In this document: positions 35,672 to 44,432 of the stretch, in pieces
Layout of the letters: each line of letters begins with the position of its first letter
Position numbering within the stretch: the first letter of the stretch is position 1
Assembly: GCA_050696075.1 (NCBI GenBank)
Contig: JBOGUF010000031.1
Coordinates: forward strand, 1 to 48,267
DNA: 48,267 nt
Reading direction: 5' to 3'
Source: JBOGUF01 sp050696075
GTDB lineage: Bacteria > Chloroflexota > Chloroflexia > Thermomicrobiales > UBA6265
Notes under the pieces: generated by a model
Seen by the model: only the letters and a program-made list of their open reading frames with translations
What the model was told of the DNA's origin: nothing
The model's database searches: none
Made by a program: the position numbers and the translations under genes

Positions 35672-36724
35672 CTATGCCGGCGCCGCGACCGTCAATGGCG
35701 CCATCACCGCCTGCCCGCTCTCCGCCGAGGCGATCGCGGCGTTCATCAGGCCGATGGTGCCGAGGTTGTCGCGACCGGAGCAGGGCGGCTCGGAACCGTC
35801 GCGGATGGCAGCCGCGAAGGCGGTCAACACGCCGACGCGGCCGACCGCATTGAGCGTCGGCAGTTCAATGACCCGCTCCTTGCCTCCGAGTGGTCGCACG
35901 ACGACGCGGTCGGCGGCGAGTTGTTCTGGCGTGCCGCCCCGGCTCGTCCAGACGATCTCGCCCCGTTCGCAGTCCATCTTCCACTCGCCGGCCCAGGGGG
36001 TGTCCGGCCCGCGGCTGACCCAGTTGCCGCGATAGCTGACCACGGCGCCGCCGTCGAACTCAATGGCAGCCGAGCCGGCGGTCATGCCGGGGATGGGACT
36101 CCATGGCGGGTTCCAGGCCTGGGCGGTGACTCGTACCGGTTCCTGGTTGAGCACGGTCCGCATCAGGTCGAAGTGGTGAATCGCCATGTCGAGGAGGAGC
36201 GGGTGGTCGATGAAGGCGTAGGCGTGGTCTTTGCTGAACTTGGTCAGGTTCCGCCGGAAGTCGACCGAGACCGCGCCGACTTTCCCCAGTTCCTGCTCCC
36301 AAACCAACCGCGCCGCCGCTTCCACTGCCGGGTAGAAGCGATAGTTCTGGCTGATCATCAGGATGCAGTTGGCGGCTTCGGCGGCGTCGACCACCTGTTG
36401 CGCTTGGTCGAGCGTCATCGTGAACGGCTTTTCGATCAGGACGTGCTTGTCGGCCGCGAGCGCGGCGAGCGCGACCGGGACGTGGGCCGGCACCGAGACG
36501 GTCGCGACGATCGCGTCCGCCTCGACCGTGGCAAAGGCGGCGTCGAGGCTGGTGAAGCATTGCTCGGCGGGAGCGCCAAGGGTCTTCTTGACCCAAGCGA
36601 GTGAGGTCGGATTGCTGTCGACGTAGGCGACGCACTCCATTTCCTTGTGAACCTTCGGGATAGCCTGCTGCGCCCAGTCCTGGCCCCAACGACCTAGGCC
36701 CGCGTGGATGATGCGAATCGGCAT
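35672..36724 (-). CDS. Gfo/Idh/MocA-family oxidoreductase
   Basis: A 350-residue NAD(P)-dependent oxidoreductase, the third of its family in the window. The Rossmann motif HAGLGRWGQDW starts at residue 7 and EKPF lies near residue 98. MAIHHFDLMRT carries the conserved histidines. It stands alone, transcribed away from recJ with a 27-base gap and on the same strand, so recJ may read through into it. The substrate is unknown, probably a sugar or inositol derivative. Confidence 0.9.
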   Translation of the reverse strand: MPIRIIHAGLGRWGQDWAQQAIPKVHKEMECVAYVDSNPTSLAWVKKTLGAPAEQCFTSLDAAFATVEADAIVATVSVPAHVPVALAALAADKHVLIEKPFTMTLDQAQQVVDAAEAANCILMISQNYRFYPAVEAAARLVWEQELGKVGAVSVDFRRNLTKFSKDHAYAFIDHPLLLDMAIHHFDLMRTVLNQEPVRVTAQAWNPPWSPIPGMTAGSAAIEFDGGAVVSYRGNWVSRGPDTPWAGEWKMDCERGEIVWTSRGGTPEQLAADRVVVRPLGGKERVIELPTLNAVGRVGVLTAFAAAIRDGSEPPCSGRDNLGTIGLMNAAIASAESGQAVMAPLTVAAPA

Positions 36725-36751
36725 TGTGCTCCTCTCAACGGCATGCGGCGA

Positions 36752-38461
36752 TTAACTCGCCGGCCGGAAGTCTTTGACTTCGACATGAAGTTTTGTCTGG
36801 CCGTTCCAAGAATCGACGCCCAGCGTCGCGGCCACGTCGATCGCGCGGCAGGTTAGCAGGTCTCGTGAGCGTTCGGCTGCCCCCCAAGCGACGGCGCGGG
36901 TCACGGCGCGCCCCGCGGCCAGGTGCAGACGCAGGTGCGTGCGATCCTGCCCCATCACGTCGTACTGGCGCACGCGTAGGTTGCGGACCAGGAAGACCGG
37001 CGGCTCGTTGCCCGTGCCGAAGGGCTGGAGCGCGTCGAGCAGGCGCGCCGTCTCGATCGTCAGCCGGTCGGCCGGCAGTTCCGCATCCAACCGAACGCTT
37101 GGTTTGATCGGCGTCTCAATGCCCGCCGCGTCGAGCGCGACTTCGAGCGCCGTGGTGAGGGCGGCCATATTCGTGTTTGCCACCGTCAAGCCCGCGGCTT
37201 GGCTGTGGCCGCCGTGCGCCTGAAGCAAGTCGGCGCACCCCGTCAGGGCCTCGACGATGTCGAAGCCGGGCACCGAACGCGCGGAGCCGCGACTCTGGGC
37301 GCCGTCGTCGTTGAGCACGATCACCGGTCGCCCAAATCGCGACACGAGCTGATTGGCGGCGATGCCGAGGACGCCATTCGACCAGCCGGTGCCGCGCACG
37401 ATCAGCAGGCGGCGCAGGTCGCGATCCGCTTGCGCCTCGATCAGTTGCTCGGCCTCGCGCACGATGCGTTGCGACTCGGCCCGCCGTTCAACGTTCAGGC
37501 GCTCGATCTTGTCGGCGAGGGCCGCCGCCCGCGGCGGATCATCAGTCAACAGCAGGTCGAGCGCGAGTTGGGGGTCGGCCATCCGGCCGGCAGCATTGAG
37601 GCGGGGGGCGATCTTGAAGGAAATCTGTTCGGCGGTGAGGGTCGTCGGATCGAGTCCGGCCTTCCGGCAGAGCGCCTTAACCCCTTCCCGCGGCGCGCGT
37701 TGTATGCGCCGCAGCCCGTCGCGCACCAGCGCCCGGTTTGCGCCGGTCAGCGGGGCAACGTCGGCGACCGTGCCCAGCGCGACATAATCGAGTAGCGCTG
37801 TCTCCGGATCGCCGTCCTTTCCGTCAATGGGGCAGCCGTGCTGGGCGAGGGCCGCGGCGAGCAGGTATGCGACGCCGACCGCCGCCAGCTCGCGATACGT
37901 GCCGTCTTCGTTGAGTTGCGCCGAGACGACGACTGACTCGGCAGGACCGGCATCGTGCATATGGTGGTGATCGAGGACGACCACGTCGAGCCCCGCCGAC
38001 CGCGCGTAGGCGACGCGCTCGTGGTCGCTGCTGCCACAGTCGACGGCGATGAGCAGCGTGGCGCCGGCTTCCGCGAAATCGGCGATCGCCGCTTGGTTCA
38101 AACCGTAGCCTTCGTCACGCGTCGGGACGCGGGCAATGATCCGGGTTGGGTCGCCGGTTGCCGCCCGTAGAGCGCGGGCAAGCAGGGCCGTCGAGGTGAC
38201 GCCATCGGCGTCGTAGTCGCCGAAGATCGCAATCCGTTCGCCGATCTCAATCGCTCGGCAGACCCGCTCGGCCGCCGCGTCGAGGTTCGGCATCCGGCTC
38301 AGATCGGGGGCGGGACTCGGACCCTTGCGGAGGAACGCGGCCGCCGCCGCTTCGTCGTGGATGCCGCGGCGGTAGAGCAACTCCGCGAGAAGTGGGTCGG
38401 CGTGGAGCACCGGCAGCTCCGCCGGCAACGGCTCCGCCTCAATCCAGATCAGCCGGGACAA
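36752..38461 (-). CDS. recJ: Single-stranded-DNA-specific exonuclease RecJ
   Basis: A 569-residue DHH-family exonuclease that degrades single strands 5' to 3' in recombination and repair. Catalytic Asp motifs are GDYDADG (81-87), DCGSSDHE (141-148) and DHHHMHD (164-170); AAGRMADPQLA and SGHSQAAG-type DHHA1 sequence (HGGHSQAAGLTV) follow. The OB-fold end (LRLHLAAGRAVTRAVAWG) is complete. Length is typical. The start ATG 38461 lies 230 bases from the divergent L,D-transpeptidase promoter. Confidence 0.95.
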   Translation of the reverse strand: MSRLIWIEAEPLPAELPVLHADPLLAELLYRRGIHDEAAAAAFLRKGPSPAPDLSRMPNLDAAAERVCRAIEIGERIAIFGDYDADGVTSTALLARALRAATGDPTRIIARVPTRDEGYGLNQAAIADFAEAGATLLIAVDCGSSDHERVAYARSAGLDVVVLDHHHMHDAGPAESVVVSAQLNEDGTYRELAAVGVAYLLAAALAQHGCPIDGKDGDPETALLDYVALGTVADVAPLTGANRALVRDGLRRIQRAPREGVKALCRKAGLDPTTLTAEQISFKIAPRLNAAGRMADPQLALDLLLTDDPPRAAALADKIERLNVERRAESQRIVREAEQLIEAQADRDLRRLLIVRGTGWSNGVLGIAANQLVSRFGRPVIVLNDDGAQSRGSARSVPGFDIVEALTGCADLLQAHGGHSQAAGLTVANTNMAALTTALEVALDAAGIETPIKPSVRLDAELPADRLTIETARLLDALQPFGTGNEPPVFLVRNLRVRQYDVMGQDRTHLRLHLAAGRAVTRAVAWGAAERSRDLLTCRAIDVAATLGVDSWNGQTKLHVEVKDFRPAS

Positions 38462-38596
38462 ATGGGCGCTCCTCAGGTGTCGGGTGAACGTACAGGTCGC
38501 GGTGATGGTAGCACGGATAACGGCGCCTGCCTACGACGACGGCGAAGGCGTGCACTGTACGAGGCGGGCGGTGGTTGCGGTGGCCCGGAGGAGGTC

Positions 38597-38605
38597 TGGT
38601 ATAGT
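38597..38605 (+). promoter_or_regulatory. Extended -10 promoter of the second L,D-transpeptidase
   Basis: TGGTATAGT matches the extended -10 pattern TGnTATAAT with one change. No good -35 is seen, as extended -10 promoters allow. It lies about 130 bases before the transpeptidase start. Confidence 0.5.
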
Positions 38606-38732
38606 CAGGATGATGCCTCCGGGTTCATCGCCGTACCGGCGAGGCGCGCGATAGCAGGGGTCGCTGATCGCGCGCTGGCGAGCAATCGCGATGACTCGCC
38701 CGGAGGAAGGATCAATCGAGGGAGGGAACTCA

Positions 38733-39920
38733 TTGGCACCCGCTTGCCTTGCGCCGATTCGGCGTGCCCACGTCGCGTCGTGGCTGGCCGTCACTGTTAC
38801 GGTGGCCGCACTTGCCGCGCTCCTTGCGCCCGTTGCGTCCGCTCAGGAGTGGTCAGCGCCGCGCACCGTTTGGGTCGAAGAAGCCGGCCACACCGTCGAC
38901 GGGCTCTTCCTGGACGCCTGGCGCGAGCACACGGCGCTGCTTGGTGAGCCGATCACCGAGGAGATCACCGCCGACGCGCCTATCGGTCTCGAGGCCGACG
39001 AGGAGCGCATCGTCCAGTACTACGAGAATCTGGCGCTGGTCTATCTCCCTGAGGACGAGGACGGCGAGGTTGTCCAGGCGTTGCCGCTCGGTCGCGACGC
39101 GCTGGCGGAAGACCGCCGGCGGTTGCCGTCGCCGCGATTGCCCGCGCAGGGTTCTTGCGACGGGGCGTCTGAGGAGGCATGCATCGAGTTCGACACGGGT
39201 TACACGCTCCAGAATGGCTTCAAGACTTTCTGGGAGGCGCACGGCGGCGAGCCGCTGCTTGGGCAACCGATCTCCGAGGAGGTCGAAGGCCCCGACGGCG
39301 ACCGCACGCAGTATTTTGAGCGCGTTGTGCTCCGGTGGACCGAGGAGGACGGCGTTGAGCCGCGCGCCATCGGCCGGGAGGCAGCCCGGCGCCTCAAGCT
39401 CGACACGACGCCGATCGCGCAGCCGATCGGCATCCCTGTTTACGATGAAGCGATCTTCGTCGAGCCGGAGCCACAAATCGTGGCCAGCGACAACGGCGGC
39501 GTCGGCAGCGTGGGCGTGGTCGGTCCCGGTCCGCGGCAGGGCGGCTACAAAGAAGTCGTCGTCTCGATTTCCCAGCAGACGTTGTGGGCCTACGAGAACG
39601 GGGAACTCGTCACCAGTAGCCTGGTCAGTACCGGCCTTGGCGAGGTGCCGGAGACGGTGACGCCGATCGGTCACTTCACGGTGCTCACTAAGTTCGAATC
39701 GGAGACGATGGAAGGGACGATCAGCGGCGAGCATTACCGGGTCGAGGACGTACACTCAGTGATGTATTTCGACAACAACGGCAACGCGCTCCACGGCACC
39801 TACTGGCACAGCAACTTCGGCGCGCCGATGAGTCATGGCTGCATCAACCTCCCCCTCGACGTCGCCGCCTTCCTCTACTCGTGGACTGAAATCGGCACGC
39901 CGGTCTCGATCATCGCCTAG
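38733..39920 (+). CDS. Secreted L,D-transpeptidase (YkuD family)
   Basis: A protein of about 395 residues with a signal peptide ending ASAQEW. The N-terminal part has two repeats related to the 26.7-kb paralogue (EEAGHTVDGLFLDAW...LGEPITEE; FDTGYTLQNGFKTFW...LGQPISEE). The C-terminal YkuD domain has HGTYWHSNFGAPMSHGCIN, with nucleophile C370 and a histidine in the same motif. The start TTG 38733 has GGAGG seven bases upstream; ATG 38691 in the same frame is possible but has only weak GGCGAG. SH3 domains are absent here, unlike in the paralogue. Confidence 0.85.
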   Translation: MAPACLAPIRRAHVASWLAVTVTVAALAALLAPVASAQEWSAPRTVWVEEAGHTVDGLFLDAWREHTALLGEPITEEITADAPIGLEADEERIVQYYENLALVYLPEDEDGEVVQALPLGRDALAEDRRRLPSPRLPAQGSCDGASEEACIEFDTGYTLQNGFKTFWEAHGGEPLLGQPISEEVEGPDGDRTQYFERVVLRWTEEDGVEPRAIGREAARRLKLDTTPIAQPIGIPVYDEAIFVEPEPQIVASDNGGVGSVGVVGPGPRQGGYKEVVVSISQQTLWAYENGELVTSSLVSTGLGEVPETVTPIGHFTVLTKFESETMEGTISGEHYRVEDVHSVMYFDNNGNALHGTYWHSNFGAPMSHGCINLPLDVAAFLYSWTEIGTPVSIIA

Positions 39921-40042
39921 ATATCGATCGAGCATCGATCTTGTGCCTCGCATGGGACGGGCGGATTCCTCGACGAACGTCGAAGCTCGGAAAGACGGGG
40001 TGTGGGCGCGGAATGATGGAAACCAATCACCCCTAAGCAGCA

Positions 40043-40300
40043 TCAGTCGGAGGAGCGAACGTCCCGCGCTGCCTGCCGCGCTATTTCGTCGCCGACGTCT
40101 TGCAGGTGTTCCTTTGCTTCAACCTCGAAGCGGTCGTGCCGCTCCTCGTCGGTCTCCGCGCTCTGGTCCTCCCCAAGGCGTTCGGCTTGCGCTTGCAACT
40201 CAGCGTCCTGCTGGGCCATCGCTTCCTTGGCGTCGGCGTACGGTTGATCGCCCTTCTCTCGCTGCTCGCGGCGGCGATTTTGTGGGTACGGATAGGACAT
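40043..40300 (-). CDS. Small highly charged hydrophilic protein, 85 residues
   Basis: A very polar protein (MSYPYPQNRRREQREKGDQ...) rich in Glu, Asp, Gln and Arg with almost no hydrophobic residues, probably helical or disordered. The start has AGGAGGTGAAC before ATG, close to the ideal ribosome-binding site, which suggests strong translation. No family is recognised. Such composition is common in stress-related or desiccation-type proteins; this is inference only. Confidence 0.75.
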   Translation of the reverse strand: MSYPYPQNRRREQREKGDQPYADAKEAMAQQDAELQAQAERLGEDQSAETDEERHDRFEVEAKEHLQDVGDEIARQAARDVRSSD

Positions 40301-40495
40301 GTTCACCTCCTATGCCGCGCTGCGCCGTGTTGCGGTTGGCCAGCGTTGCGGCTATCTGGCGCAGAAGGCGTGCCACCTCCGCGCGCCAGCCGCTTGCGTC
40401 CAACCCGCGACCCTGGCACCATCCCCCACCACGAATGAAGGCCAACGTCGACTCCCCCTCTTCCGATGCGCGGCAGAGGGGGCTGGGGGTGAGGG
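40301..40495. other. Divergent upstream region with a GC-rich hairpin
   Basis: CCCCCTC and GAGGGGG near 40453-40482 form a stem just before the flavoprotein ATG; it could affect its translation. No clear promoter is seen. Confidence 0.35.
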
Positions 40496-42073
40496 ATGTC
40501 AACACGCTACGATGCGATTGTCGTCGGGTCGGGCCATAATGGACTCATTGCCGCGGGCTACCTAGCGAAAGCGGGCAAGAAAGTCCTCGTCCTCGAACGG
40601 CGGGAGATCATCGGCGGCGCCACCGTCACCGAAGAACCGTGGCCGGGCTGGCATCTCTCGACCTGCTCCTACGTCTGCAACCTGCTCCTGCCGGAGGTCA
40701 TTCACGACCTCGCGTTGCAGAAGCATGGCTACCACGTCCGGCCGTTCGAGCCGACCTACTTCGTGCCTTACCCCGACGGTCGCTACTACATGTCCTTCCT
40801 CGACAGCGCCAAGACACACCAGCAGATCGCCAAGTTCTCCCAGAACGACATCGTGGCTTATGACGCCTACTGGGCGATGTGGGACCGTATCGTGGCGCGG
40901 ATGCGGCCGCTGTTGCTGGGTCCTGCCCCGACCTGGAGCCAGATCGAAGAACGCTTTTCCGGCCCTGATGGCTTAGAAGATTGGCGAACGCTCACCCGCA
41001 AGAGCATCGCGGAGGTACTCGACGAGTACTTCCAGGCGGACCAGATCAAGGCGCCCATCTCCACCGGCGGCGTGATCGGCGTCAACGCCGGCCCGCGCAC
41101 TCCCGGCACCGCCTACGTCAAGTACCACCATCTCATTGGCAGCATCGACGGCCACCAGGGCGCCTGGGGCTACGTGCGGGGGGGCATGGGCACGGTCTCG
41201 CAATCGATCGCCGCCTTCGACCGCGCGCATGGCGTCGAGATTCTGATCGACGCCGAAGTGGCCGAGATCGACGTCACGGCCGGTGCGGCCCGTGGCGTGC
41301 GCCTGGTGGACGGTCGTCGCTTCCAAGCCGACGTCGTCCTCTCCAATGCCGATCCCCACCGCACCTTCTTGCAGATGGTTGGAGAACACCATCTCCCAAT
41401 GGATTTTACGGCGGGCATCAAACGCTTGAAGATCAAGGGCTCAGTCGTCAAGGTTCTGCTCGGGCTGGGCGAACTGCCGGACTTCACCGCCTGTCCCGGC
41501 ACGGAAGTCGGACCGCAGCACACCGGCGGGATCGTGATCAACCCCTCGGTCGACTACCTGGAACGCGCCTGGGACGAGTGTAAACGCGGTCACCCGTCCG
41601 CGCGGCCGTTCATCGACGCTTACATCCAGACGGCAACGGAGGACGGATTGGCGCCGCCGGGCAAGCACACGCTGAGCATGTTCGTCCAATACGCACCCTA
41701 CGATCTGGCGGAAGGCACCTGGGACGAGCGGCAGGAGGAGATCGGCGAAAACATAATCGACACCTTCGCCGAGTACGCGCCGAACATCTGGAACGCCATC
41801 GAGCACATGCAAGTCCTCGGCCCGCCCGACATCGAACGCATCATCGGCATCACCGGCGGCAACATCTTCCACGGCGAGATCCTGCCTGACCAGATGTTCG
41901 GCTACCGCCCGGTTCCGGGGTATGCGGACTATCGGACGCCGGTTGACAACCTCTACTTGTGCGGCAGCGGCGCTTGGCCGGGCGGGGCGGTCTTCGGGGC
42001 GCCGGGTCGCAACTGTGCGTTGCGAGTTCTTGGCGACTTTCGCCATTCTCGGCGGGAGGAGGTTGCCGGCTGA
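40496..42073 (+). CDS. FAD-dependent oxidoreductase, PYROXD2/phytoene desaturase-like
   Basis: A 525-residue flavoprotein. The FAD-binding fold is at the N-terminus (YDAIVVGSGHNGLIAAGYLAKAG) with the following ERREIIGGA motif. The C-terminal CGSGAWPGGAVFGAPGRNCA is typical of the PYROXD2 and carotenoid-desaturase group. A long middle part with YVRGGMGTVSQSIA matches that subgroup. The exact reaction is unknown. The stretch GGGGGTGAGGG just before the ATG can serve as its ribosome-binding site. It stands alone upstream of the decayed gene region. Confidence 0.9.
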   Translation: MSTRYDAIVVGSGHNGLIAAGYLAKAGKKVLVLERREIIGGATVTEEPWPGWHLSTCSYVCNLLLPEVIHDLALQKHGYHVRPFEPTYFVPYPDGRYYMSFLDSAKTHQQIAKFSQNDIVAYDAYWAMWDRIVARMRPLLLGPAPTWSQIEERFSGPDGLEDWRTLTRKSIAEVLDEYFQADQIKAPISTGGVIGVNAGPRTPGTAYVKYHHLIGSIDGHQGAWGYVRGGMGTVSQSIAAFDRAHGVEILIDAEVAEIDVTAGAARGVRLVDGRRFQADVVLSNADPHRTFLQMVGEHHLPMDFTAGIKRLKIKGSVVKVLLGLGELPDFTACPGTEVGPQHTGGIVINPSVDYLERAWDECKRGHPSARPFIDAYIQTATEDGLAPPGKHTLSMFVQYAPYDLAEGTWDERQEEIGENIIDTFAEYAPNIWNAIEHMQVLGPPDIERIIGITGGNIFHGEILPDQMFGYRPVPGYADYRTPVDNLYLCGSGAWPGGAVFGAPGRNCALRVLGDFRHSRREEVAG

Positions 42074-42706
42074 TCCGCCATCCGGCGCGGCGAAGACCGA
42101 ATGTTTGTGGAGATTCCAAGCATCTGTTGTTGCCGCGGTGGACATCCGGTCCGCGGGTGCCCACCGGGCCGTTCGGTCGGAGGCACGATCGGCCAGGCGC
42201 TGGCCTACCTGGACTGGCTGCTCGCCCACCGGGACGCCGTCGCGCTGCTCGTCGCCCGGCGGCTCGGCATCGCACAGGCTGACCGGATCGAATGGTCCGC
42301 CCCGCGACTCCTATGCATTGCCGAAGCGTTCGGTCCGCGCGAGGAGGATGCCTTTATTATTGGCCTCGGATCCGAACGTCATGCCGAGTGCTGGCCACGA
42401 CTCTCCTGTTCTTCTCGATTTCGCAGAACACGACGTGGTGACCGCGGTACGCTGTATGTTCCCACCGCGTCGATCTGCCGGGTAGGTCTCGTGGCTCAGA
42501 TCCGTCGCTTCCCGGGCTTCCTTGCCGTTGTTCTGTACCTGCCACCGAATCGTGTCTGGTGGCGGCACCGTTGTCTCGACGAACTGGCATCAGCTTCCCC
42601 GTTCGCTGGAGACAGACCACACTGGCCGGAGCACCCAACGTGACAACTCCTCCGCAACGTCGCGACCCCCGACCCCCAAGGGCCTGGCCGCGGTCCTTGG
42701 GCAGCT
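42074..42706. other. Gap with a decayed gene fragment and a terminator-like stem
   Basis: Most of the gap holds no intact gene. A protein-like segment at 42179-42361 is described separately. CCCAAGG (42675-42681) and CCTTGGG (42695-42701) form a stem right after the permease stop codon on the minus strand, without a T-run. Confidence 0.5.
42179..42361 (+). pseudogene. Remnant of a DUF5655/DUF91-like nuclease-fold gene
   Basis: In one frame the segment reads GQALAYLDWLLAHRDAVALL, then IEWSAPRLLCIAEAFGPREEDAF. This looks like the core of proteins with a restriction-nuclease-like or DUF5655 domain, which have similar YLDWL, IDWSNPRLICIA and YDEHAV segments. Before and after it the same frame turns into low-complexity arginine- and cysteine-rich sequence with no further similarity. 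I read it as a truncated gene relic. The family link is from memory and uncertain. Confidence 0.4.
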
Positions 42707-43558
42707 TCAGCCCTTGATGGCTCCGCCGGCCAGGCCCTTTTGGATCTGCTCCTGGAGGAGCACATAGATGACGATGCTGGGCAAGATCGTCAGCACCACG
42801 GCCGCGAACAGGGTCGGATAGTCGTACGAGAACGTGTTGACGAAGAACCGCAGGGCGTAGGAGAGGGTCCGGGTCTCTTCGGACTGCGTGAGCAACAGGG
42901 CGAACAGAAAGTCGTTCCACGAGTTGAGGAAGATGAGCACGCCGGAACTCGCCATCGCCGGCCTCGCCAGCGGGAGCATCACGCCCACGTAGGTGCGGAA
43001 GAAGCCGGCGCCATCGAGGACCGCGGCTTCCTCCAGCTCGCGCGGGATGGACTTGAAGAAGCTGTGGAGGACGAAGACGGCGATCGGCAGCCCCCGCACC
43101 GTGTAGATGAGCACCAGCGCCCAGAGCGTGTCGTAGAGGTGCAGACGCTGCACGATCTGCGTGATCGGCTGCTGCATTGGCACCAGCGAGATCAGCAGCG
43201 AGGAGATGAGGACGGCGTAGATGAGATTCCGGCCGGGGAACTCGTAGCGCGCCAGTACGTAGGCGGCCATGCCGAAGATGGCCACCGCCACGAACGTCGC
43301 CAAGCCCGAGACGAGCAGGGAGTTGAAGAAGAACCGGAAGAAGCGCGTGCGCGTCAGCGCGTTGTCGTACGCCTCGAAAGAAAACGCTGACGGCCACGAC
43401 AGGGCCGAGTCCAGCACCTCGCCGTTCGTCTTGAAAGAGGAGAGCACCACCCAGGCGAACGGCGCCAGCGACGTCGCCACGACGAACAGCAGGATGCCGT
43501 ACCGGAAGACCGCGCCCGGGATGCTCTTCGGCAAGGCGTGCCCCCTGTCCGCCCTCAT
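42707..43558 (-). CDS. Carbohydrate ABC transporter permease, MalG-like
   Basis: A 283-residue inner-membrane permease with six predicted helices, such as YGILLFVVATSLAPFAWVVL and LIYAVLISSLLISLVP. The EAA loop is ELEEAAVLDGAGFFRTYVGVMLPLA. ATG 43558 overlaps the stop codon of the MalF-like gene by four bases (ATGA), so the two are coupled. No ATP-binding gene follows within the window, so a shared ATPase encoded elsewhere, as with MsmK-type systems, is likely. A longer reading frame upstream of 43558 is a shadow. Confidence 0.93.
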   Translation of the reverse strand: MRADRGHALPKSIPGAVFRYGILLFVVATSLAPFAWVVLSSFKTNGEVLDSALSWPSAFSFEAYDNALTRTRFFRFFFNSLLVSGLATFVAVAIFGMAAYVLARYEFPGRNLIYAVLISSLLISLVPMQQPITQIVQRLHLYDTLWALVLIYTVRGLPIAVFVLHSFFKSIPRELEEAAVLDGAGFFRTYVGVMLPLARPAMASSGVLIFLNSWNDFLFALLLTQSEETRTLSYALRFFVNTFSYDYPTLFAAVVLTILPSIVIYVLLQEQIQKGLAGGAIKG

Positions 43559-44424
43559 CTGGCCGGCTCGGTCATGCCGAAGAGCCGGGAAACGCCGTAG
43601 AAGGTCACGAGCCCCATCGCCAGCAGGACGACGCCGACCGCGTTCGAATAGCCGTACTCGTAGCGGACCGTCGCCTGGTTGAAGATCATCAACCCCAGGC
43701 TCATCGTCTGATCGTCGGGTCCACCGCCGGTCGTCAGGTAAACGTAGTCGAACAGTTTGAAGACCTCGGTCACCGCGATGATGACGCCGACACCGAAGAT
43801 GTTCTTCAGGAGCGGGACGTAGATGTGCCAATCGACCTGGGCGTCGGTGGCGCCATCGATCAGCGCCGCCTCGCGCAGCTCGGGTGGGATGCGGGAGAGC
43901 TCCGCCATCGTGATCAGGACAATTACGCCGGCGTAGAAGACCCAAACCGCTGTCACGGAGGCGAATGCGGTCTCGGGCTCGAAGAACCAGTAGACCGTAA
44001 AGTCACGAAAGCCGATCGTGCGGATCGTCTCGTTGATCAGCCCGATGCCGGGGTTGAAGAGGAAGATGTAGATCAGGGCCAGCGCCGGCGGCGGTACCAG
44101 GTTCGGCAGCAGGCTGATCGAGCGGACGAACCGCCAGCCCAGCGGGCGCCGGTGGAGGACGAGGGCCACGAGCACCCCGAAGGGAACGTGGATCCCCGCC
44201 GCGATAAGCCCCCACACCAGGGAGTTGCGGAACGCAAGCTGGAACTGCCGGTCCCGCAGCAGGTCGCCATAATTGGCTAACCCGACGAACGCCGCGTCGC
44301 CGAAGCCGTTCCACTCCGTGAAGCTAGTGACGACGACGATGACGATCGGGGCGGCGTAGATCAACCCGAACAGCGCGACGGTGGGCAAGAGGAATAAGCC
44401 GATGGCCAACGGCGACCGTTTCAT
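43555..44424 (-). CDS. Carbohydrate ABC transporter permease, MalF-like
   Basis: A 289-residue inner-membrane permease with six helices, starting LAIGLFLLPTVALFGLIYAAP. The EAA loop is ELREAALIDGATDAQVDWHIYVPLL. Gene order on the minus strand is solute-binding protein, MalF-like, MalG-like, the usual order for family 1 sugar importers. It begins eight bases after the solute-binding gene. The transported sugar is not evident. Confidence 0.94.
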   Translation of the reverse strand: MKRSPLAIGLFLLPTVALFGLIYAAPIVIVVVTSFTEWNGFGDAAFVGLANYGDLLRDRQFQLAFRNSLVWGLIAAGIHVPFGVLVALVLHRRPLGWRFVRSISLLPNLVPPPALALIYIFLFNPGIGLINETIRTIGFRDFTVYWFFEPETAFASVTAVWVFYAGVIVLITMAELSRIPPELREAALIDGATDAQVDWHIYVPLLKNIFGVGVIIAVTEVFKLFDYVYLTTGGGPDDQTMSLGLMIFNQATVRYEYGYSNAVGVVLLAMGLVTFYGVSRLFGMTEPAR

Positions 44425-44432
44425 CGCCGAGC

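Noticed and set aside
42101..42643. Intact 180-residue gene
   Set aside because: Only a middle part of about 60 residues looks like a protein family; the ends are Cys- and Arg-rich, so I call it a relic.
43559..43945. N-terminal extension of the MalG-like permease in the long open frame
   Set aside because: It overlaps the MalF-like gene in another frame, is arginine-rich, and the ATGA overlap at 43555-43558 gives a natural start.
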